Virus record (IMG/VR): IMGVR_UViG_3300001523_000043
Coordinates: 1-21,142 of that record
DNA: 21,142 nt
Origin: a virus
Direction: 5' to 3' (one strand)
The notes under the pieces were generated by a model that was given only the letters and a program-made list of their open reading frames with translations, made no database searches and was not told the DNA's origin. This document shows positions 12,998 to 18,385 of this stretch, one piece after another (the stretch's first letter is position 1; each line of letters opens with the position of its first letter). A program made the translations under genes and the position numbers.

Positions 12998-15377
12998 GAT
13001 AGCTAGTCTAATAATCAGGGCAGACAGTAGGGGGCTAGATACCGCTACTTCCGAACTAGACCGATTAGAAAGACAGGGGGGAAGAACAGAACGGGCAACG
13101 GACGGTGTGGCATCTTCAATTAAGGGGATGGTATTAGCCTCAGTATCCGTTGGGGCTATGACTGCTGCTATATCTAAGCTTATTTCTGTCAGCAGTAACT
13201 TTCAAAACTTGAATGCTTCCCTTGTAACTGCAACGGGTAGTGCTGAGAATGCCGCAATAGCCTTTCAGGCAATACAAGACTTCGCTACTAAGACCCCTTA
13301 CGACCTCAACCAAGCAACTGATTCATTCCTTAAACTGGTTAACCTGGGACTAACACCCTCAGAAGAAGCCATGATGTCGTATGGCAACACTGCATCGGCA
13401 CTGGGTAAGAACCTCAACGATATGGTGGAAGCGGTAGCTGACGCGGCCACAGGGGAGTTCGAACGGCTTAAAGAGTTTGGTATCAAGGCCAGTAAGGAAG
13501 GGGACAGGGTTAAGTTAACCTTCCGGGGTATCACTAAGGAGGTTGGTAATAACGCCTCCGAAATTGAAGACTATCTGATAGCTTTGGGTAACAATGAATT
13601 TGCTGGTCAGATGGAAAAGCAGATGGCTACCCTGGGCGGGGCTATCAGCAACTTCAATGATGAATTCACCAAAGTGGTTAGTAACGTTGCCCAGATGGGT
13701 GCTTCGGATATTATCGAGGATGCTTTCCGGGCTGGCACTGATGCTCTGACAGAATTGAATGCCATGCTTGCTTCTGGTGAATTGCAGGCTCGCATGGATG
13801 CTTTCTTTGGCAAGTTCACTGGATATGCTGAGGATGTGGACAGGTCACTTCGGTATATTACGGATATCTTTGAAGCATACAGTGATGAATGGGGGGATGA
13901 TGCCACATCCAGTGTGGATGAGATAATCAGTGCCTTCACTGATATGCCTGAAAACATACGGGCTGCTATCCAGCTTGTGGTTGTAGAGATTGCTTCCCTG
14001 GTGGATGCCGGCCGAATATTTGGCCAGGCTATGCTGGATATTATCGTTGTCAAGTTTGATCAGCTGGCTGCCGAAGCAAAGGTTTATGGTAAGTCCATGG
14101 CCAATGCACTTAACCCCTTCTCTGACGAATATGACTTGAGGGGGGAGTTAGATGCTGTTATCTCAGAATACTCCGCTAAGACTGGGGATATCTGGGCAGG
14201 TGGTAATGAGCAGTTAGCAAGAACAGCTGATATAAGAAGGGCTTCTATTAGCTCAATACTGGATGAGAGGGATGAATCCCTTAAATCAACTGATGAACAA
14301 ATCAGTGCTGCGGATAAGCTCAGGGAACAATGGGACAAAACTAACGAAGCCCGTCAAGCTGATACCACTGATAAGCTGGCTCAATTTAAAGTGGGGGGCG
14401 ATGCTTCCACTGATGAGGATGGAGGGGATAGTAAAGCAGCAGATAAGGCCGCTAAGCAATTCGATAAGCTGGTTGAATCCCTCCGTAATGAAGAGGAAGT
14501 AATATCCCAGTCTTACGAAGCTAGAAGGAAAATGATCTTTGCTAATACTGATGAGGAATCAGAAGCCCGTAAGAAACTGATGGAAAGGCTGGATGCTCAA
14601 CGGGATGAGCAGTATTCTAAAATGGCCAGGGATAGGGTAAGCGATGTAGAAAAGATTCGGGAATCACTTCTCAGTGAAGAGGAAGCTTTACTAGAGTCTT
14701 ACGAAAGGAAGCGGGAGATAGTACTCGAGAATGAGTATATAACCGAAGAACAAAGACAGGAGTTAATACTAGGTCTTCAACAAGACTACGTTGAAAAGAC
14801 TAAGCAGTTAGAAATGGAAAGGATTGGGGCAGTGCTTAATGCTGGTGAGCAAATGTTTAGTGGATTAGCTGGCCTGGCTAAAGCTTTCGCTGGGGAACAG
14901 TCCACTGCCTACAGGGCTATGTTCGCAGTGTCTCAAGCCTTTGCACTTACTGACGCCACGATGAAGATGTATCAGGCCATCCAGGGGGCATGGGTAAGTG
15001 CTCCGTTCCCCGCTAACTTAGGTCCTGTGGCTATAGCTACTGCTGAGACCGGGGCTAACGTCGCTGCGATCGCCTCACAGAGCTTCAGTGGGGCGTACGA
15101 TAAGGGGGGTATGATTCCCACCGGTAAGGTAGGCTTAGTGGGGGAGATCGGCCCTGAGCTGGTCTCTGGCCCCGCTCGTGTAGTGGGTCGTAAGGATACT
15201 GAGGCACTGATGAAAAAGTCAGCCCCCCAGGAAGAAAATAAGGATAGGGGCATCCGTATTATAAATAGCTTTGATACTGGTGTGATAAACGACCACATGT
15301 CATCCCCTGAGGGTGAGCAAGTAATGCTTAATGTTATCCGTAGGAACCGGACAGTCATTAGAAGCATGGTGGGATGA
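12990..15377 (+). CDS. Tape measure protein
   Basis: A 795-residue protein that sets tail length and is ejected with DNA. The N-terminal 260 residues match the tape-measure N-terminal domain: RADSRGLDTATSELDRLERQ, a hydrophobic stretch at about 46-70, FQNLNASLVTATGS, IQDFATKTPYDLNQAT and the EFGIKASKEGD region. Residues about 490-620 are a coiled coil containing two related copies of a roughly 50-residue unit (496-545 and 558-607). A Gly/Ala-rich hydrophobic region at about 625-700 and the block YDKGGMIPTGKVGLVGEIGPELV precede the tail. Using the usual 0.15 nm per residue, the tail would be about 120 nm. The ATG overlaps the end of the chaperone extension and follows a GGGGGA site. Confidence 0.92.
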   Translation: MNRIASLIIRADSRGLDTATSELDRLERQGGRTERATDGVASSIKGMVLASVSVGAMTAAISKLISVSSNFQNLNASLVTATGSAENAAIAFQAIQDFATKTPYDLNQATDSFLKLVNLGLTPSEEAMMSYGNTASALGKNLNDMVEAVADAATGEFERLKEFGIKASKEGDRVKLTFRGITKEVGNNASEIEDYLIALGNNEFAGQMEKQMATLGGAISNFNDEFTKVVSNVAQMGASDIIEDAFRAGTDALTELNAMLASGELQARMDAFFGKFTGYAEDVDRSLRYITDIFEAYSDEWGDDATSSVDEIISAFTDMPENIRAAIQLVVVEIASLVDAGRIFGQAMLDIIVVKFDQLAAEAKVYGKSMANALNPFSDEYDLRGELDAVISEYSAKTGDIWAGGNEQLARTADIRRASISSILDERDESLKSTDEQISAADKLREQWDKTNEARQADTTDKLAQFKVGGDASTDEDGGDSKAADKAAKQFDKLVESLRNEEEVISQSYEARRKMIFANTDEESEARKKLMERLDAQRDEQYSKMARDRVSDVEKIRESLLSEEEALLESYERKREIVLENEYITEEQRQELILGLQQDYVEKTKQLEMERIGAVLNAGEQMFSGLAGLAKAFAGEQSTAYRAMFAVSQAFALTDATMKMYQAIQGAWVSAPFPANLGPVAIATAETGANVAAIASQSFSGAYDKGGMIPTGKVGLVGEIGPELVSGPARVVGRKDTEALMKKSAPQEENKDRGIRIINSFDTGVINDHMSSPEGEQVMLNVIRRNRTVIRSMVG
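14475..14810 (+). repeat. Degenerate internal repeat in tape measure coiled coil
   Basis: Protein residues 496-545 (starting ESLRNEEEVISQSYEARR) and 558-607 (starting ESLLSEEEALLESYERKR) align without gaps at the pattern ESLxxEEExxxxSYExxR, offset by 62 residues. The DNA copies have diverged, so the duplication is old. Confidence 0.65.
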
Positions 15378-15379
15378 TT

Positions 15380-16513
15380 ATGGAACTTTGGCCTTTTATA
15401 CCTCAAAGCGGAATGACTGAAAGCCTGGAGTGGTTAACCAATGTTATAAGGGCTAAGGCCGGGGAGGATAGGATCTCACTCAGACACTATCCCCGGCAAA
15501 CCTATGATATAGAGTGTTGGTTATCCCCGGAAGAATATGGCAGGGCTAAGATATTTTGTCGGGAAAACTACGAGGGCTTTTATTTCCCCATGTGGCAGCA
15601 TCATGTAAACGTTGCTGCATTAACCTTTGGTGACAGTGTTATCCCAGGGGATTATAGCTCGGGGGTTTGGTTAGGAAAGATAGTGGTGTGGGACAATTCA
15701 ATTCAATGGGAGATTGCCGAGGTTACTAGTGTCAGTGGGGAACTGGTGTTGTCTGGGGATTTATCCAAAAGTTATCTTCGTCCTGTTATCTGCCCCATCC
15801 AAGAGGTTAACTTTTCCCAGTCATCTGATTTTAAACTAAGCAATGATGATATACGAGTGGGGGGATTTAGGTTTAGATCGATACGGGGAACCCAGTTAGA
15901 GTCTGATGCTGACTACCCCCAGCATAGGGGTATAGACGTGCTGACAGATCCTAACATCCTGTCCGGTCAATTAACTGAGCAACACTCACGCGATGTGGAT
16001 GAAATAGATGCTGGTGTGGGTATCATCGAAGTTAACCCCATTTATTCTCAGGCTGAGACTGAGACCATAATGAAATGGGAAACTATAAATAAGGTTGAGC
16101 TTTTATCCACACTAGAATGGGTACATACCCGAAGGGGTAGAAAAATGCCTTTTTGGTATATGAGCCACAACTCGGACTTAGTTCCTATATCCGCCTTGGA
16201 GCAAGATCCGGATAATGCTGCTAAATCCAGGATTCGTATATCAGCCATAAATAAACTAAGTGCTCCTTTTGATATAGCTATCATACATGAATCACTGGGG
16301 GAGGATTACTACCGAGTGGAAAGTGTGGTTGAAGATGGTAGTGGTCAGTATATTTATCTGGACAGGGATCAAGGAAAACCTTGGGACAATAGCTTAATTT
16401 CAATTAGCCTTTTAGTGGGGGTTAGGTTTAAGTCTGATCGGGTAGAAATAAAGTATGGTAATGGGGGGGCAGCTAAGATTGCTGTGCCACTTATAGAGGT
16501 TCCAGGATTATGA
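15380..16513 (+). CDS. Distal tail (tail tip) protein
   Basis: A 377-residue, beta-rich protein directly after the tape measure. It opens MELWPFIPQSGMTESLEWLT, followed by RISLRHYPRQTYDIECWLSPEEYGR; these blocks resemble tail proteins that sit after the tape measure in several siphophage groups. It is in the position of lambda gpM or of distal tail proteins that join tube to hub. No enzymatic motif is visible. The ATG at 15374 overlaps the tape-measure stop (ATGA), but the GGTGGG site touches it directly; the ATG at 15380 has proper spacing and gives the expected N-terminus, so it was preferred. The stop overlaps the next start. Confidence 0.7.
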   Translation: MELWPFIPQSGMTESLEWLTNVIRAKAGEDRISLRHYPRQTYDIECWLSPEEYGRAKIFCRENYEGFYFPMWQHHVNVAALTFGDSVIPGDYSSGVWLGKIVVWDNSIQWEIAEVTSVSGELVLSGDLSKSYLRPVICPIQEVNFSQSSDFKLSNDDIRVGGFRFRSIRGTQLESDADYPQHRGIDVLTDPNILSGQLTEQHSRDVDEIDAGVGIIEVNPIYSQAETETIMKWETINKVELLSTLEWVHTRRGRKMPFWYMSHNSDLVPISALEQDPDNAAKSRIRISAINKLSAPFDIAIIHESLGEDYYRVESVVEDGSGQYIYLDRDQGKPWDNSLISISLLVGVRFKSDRVEIKYGNGGAAKIAVPLIEVPGL

Positions 16514-17955
16514 GCAACGCCCTAACACATCTATATCGATTTTCTGAGATTGGATTCAGGGATCCATTTTCAAGAAACAACAGCCTTTACTTTATACTTG
16601 ATAAGTCCGGATCCATGGGGGAATTTGTGCTTGGATCCAGAACCCGCTTCGATATATCCCGCCAGCAATTAATAGATGTGTTATTAAAGCTGCTTTCCAT
16701 AAAACTGGATAACGGGATAGAGATTGATGTGGGGGTGTGTGTATTTAGTTCAAGTTCCACAGAGGATCTAATTAAAAGGAGTATTGATGAAACTAAGGTA
16801 GATGCTTTAATAACATTTTTAAATTCTTTTTCTCCGAGTGGTGGAACTCCCTACAATACTCCCCTGGCTAAAGCTTCTGACTTTTATTCCTTTTCTACCC
16901 CTGGTTATAGGAGAGCTTGCTTTTTTATAACTGATGGTATTCCTGTTCCTGAGGACTCAGTTGATACTGCCCTGGCCCAAAGTGGGGATTTAATAGGGAG
17001 AAAGGGTAGGTTTAGTAAAGACAATGATAACGACGTAGACATTTATGGAATAGCTGTCGACCTATTTGATGTGGTACAACTGGGTCGTATTGATAACACT
17101 CCCCGGGATGGTATCCAATCAATATCATCCGAAGCTTCCTCGGGATTATCCAATGCACTATTGGCTGCCACATATAAAGAGAACATAGTTTATAACTTTA
17201 CTGATGCACCATTCAATGTGGAATATGGGGGAGAGACTTATATACCTGCCCCTATATCAATGGGAGAGGTTGAAGTAAAGGAAGACATTGCTAAATCAAG
17301 CTTGGATATAACCCTAGGAATAAATAACGTAGCCGCCCAACGTTGGATTTCTGATTCATCTGAAAGTATTATAAATGCCACGGTTTGGCTTAAGGATGAA
17401 ATGGATGATATCTACGTTATATGGAAAGGCAGGCTGTCGGGGAAGAAACCCTCAGGGTCAAAAGTAGAATTAAGTCTGGAGTCAGTTTATACATCACTTG
17501 CTAGGTCTGGACTCGGGGCCAGATATCAAAGGATGTGTAGGCATGGCTTATATGGTAGGGGTTGTGGGGTTAATAAGAATGATCATGTGGTCAGTGGTAT
17601 TCCTTCTGATGTGAGTGGTGCTGTAGTGACAATCAGTGAGGCTTCTGATTACAGCAATGGATGGTTTATAGGGGGCATGTTAGAAACCCCTGACGGCTCC
17701 CTCAGGTTCATTGTGGATCATGTGGGTGATAAGATATATCTGGCACTTGCCATGGACTCCTTATCTAGGCTGTTCGCTAACCAGGGCTATGGTCTTAGCT
17801 ACGGTTTGATATATGGGGGGCTAAGCATTAAGCTTTACCCAGGATGCAACAGGTCTAGATCAATTTGCAATAGCAAGTTTAACAACATAGAAAATTATGG
17901 GGGATTTGATTGGATACCTACCAGAAACCCCTTCGATGGTAATGCTATCAATTAA
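16510..17955 (+). CDS. gpL-like tail tip protein (phage_BR0599) with inserted VWA domain
   Basis: A 481-residue tail tip protein. Residues 1-12 (ALTHLYRF) and 226-475 form a framework of the DUF2163/phage_BR0599 type: YNFTDAPFNVEYGGETYIPAPIS, then CRHGLYGRGCGVN with Cys343 and Cys352, and YPGCNRSRSICNSKFNN with Cys446 and Cys453, followed by NYGGFDWIPTRNPF. In lambda gpL, equivalent cysteines hold an iron-sulfur cluster. Between these parts, residues about 24-222 are a full von Willebrand A domain: MIDAS residues Asp31, Ser33 and Ser35 in DKSGSMG, Thr113 in SGGTPYNT, and Asp142 in ITDG. Strands IDVGVCVFSS and VDIYGIAVD fit the Rossmann-like core. Such an insert is not usual for this family. 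The start overlaps the previous stop (ATGA). Confidence 0.9.
   Translation: MSNALTHLYRFSEIGFRDPFSRNNSLYFILDKSGSMGEFVLGSRTRFDISRQQLIDVLLKLLSIKLDNGIEIDVGVCVFSSSSTEDLIKRSIDETKVDALITFLNSFSPSGGTPYNTPLAKASDFYSFSTPGYRRACFFITDGIPVPEDSVDTALAQSGDLIGRKGRFSKDNDNDVDIYGIAVDLFDVVQLGRIDNTPRDGIQSISSEASSGLSNALLAATYKENIVYNFTDAPFNVEYGGETYIPAPISMGEVEVKEDIAKSSLDITLGINNVAAQRWISDSSESIINATVWLKDEMDDIYVIWKGRLSGKKPSGSKVELSLESVYTSLARSGLGARYQRMCRHGLYGRGCGVNKNDHVVSGIPSDVSGAVVTISEASDYSNGWFIGGMLETPDGSLRFIVDHVGDKIYLALAMDSLSRLFANQGYGLSYGLIYGGLSIKLYPGCNRSRSICNSKFNNIENYGGFDWIPTRNPFDGNAIN
16579..17175 (+). other. VWA domain 1 (MIDAS complete), within the gpL-like protein
   Basis: Protein residues about 24-222. The metal-ion-dependent adhesion site is complete: DxSxS at 31-35, Thr at 113 and Asp at 142. 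Boundaries are estimated from where the phage_BR0599 pattern stops and resumes. The domain should bind a Mg2+ or similar ion and, through it, an acidic ligand residue. Confidence 0.88.
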
Positions 17956-17966
17956 GGAGTAGTTAT

Positions 17967-18200
17967 ATGGTATGGGGATACATAGCGGTATTCGTTGTTT
18001 CTTTGGTTATCAGTTATGCACTGACCCCAAAGCCTCAAAGCCAACCCCCTGCAGGACTGGGGGATTTTAAAGTTCCAACCGCTGAGGAGGGTAGAGAAAT
18101 ACCTGTTATCTTTGGCACTATGGATATTAAAGGACCTAACGTTGTTTGGTACGGAAACTTCCGTTCTGTTCCTGTTAAAAAGAAAGGGGGCAAGAAGTGA
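17967..18200 (+). CDS. Small membrane-anchored tail assembly protein
   Basis: A 77-residue protein with one hydrophobic segment at about residues 2-20 (WGYIAVFVVSLVISYALTPK), then a soluble part with PQSQPPAGLGDFKVPTAEEGR and IPVIFGTMDIKGPNVVWYG. This resembles small proteins encoded just before gpJ-like hub genes, whose last part often looks like the opening strands of the hub protein. The hydrophobic segment may act as a signal or membrane anchor, or may simply pack inside the tail tip. It may play a lambda gpK/gpI-like assembly role. AAGGAG precedes the ATG, and the stop overlaps the GTG start of the next gene. Confidence 0.7.
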   Translation: MVWGYIAVFVVSLVISYALTPKPQSQPPAGLGDFKVPTAEEGREIPVIFGTMDIKGPNVVWYGNFRSVPVKKKGGKK

Positions 18201-18385
18201 TTATATATATGTCCGACATCAGGGCTGCCAGGATGTGTAGTCGGGGAACAAGAGACTTTTTTAAAAGACACGGAATGGATTGGAATAAGTTTCTTAAAGA
18301 GGGATTACCGGTTGAACAGTTTATAAATACCGGAGACCCTATGGCTATGCAAGTTGTGGAGGTGGCACGTGGGCGGAAGCAGTAA
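18197..18385 (+). CDS. Small conserved tail-region protein, 62 residues
   Basis: A 62-residue basic protein: MSDIRAARMCSRGTRDFFKR, then HGMDWNKFLKEGLPVEQF and GDPMAMQVVEVAR. The same kind of small protein sits before the hub gene in other siphophages by pattern, but I know of no function. The GTG at 18197 is taken as the start because a G-run (18186-18190) lies six bases upstream; the ATG at 18209 has no ribosome site at normal distance. The GTG overlaps the previous stop, and the end overlaps the start of the next gene by 17 bases. The single cysteine and basic surface suggest protein or DNA contact in the tail tip, which is a guess. Confidence 0.75.
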   Translation: MIIYMSDIRAARMCSRGTRDFFKRHGMDWNKFLKEGLPVEQFINTGDPMAMQVVEVARGRKQ

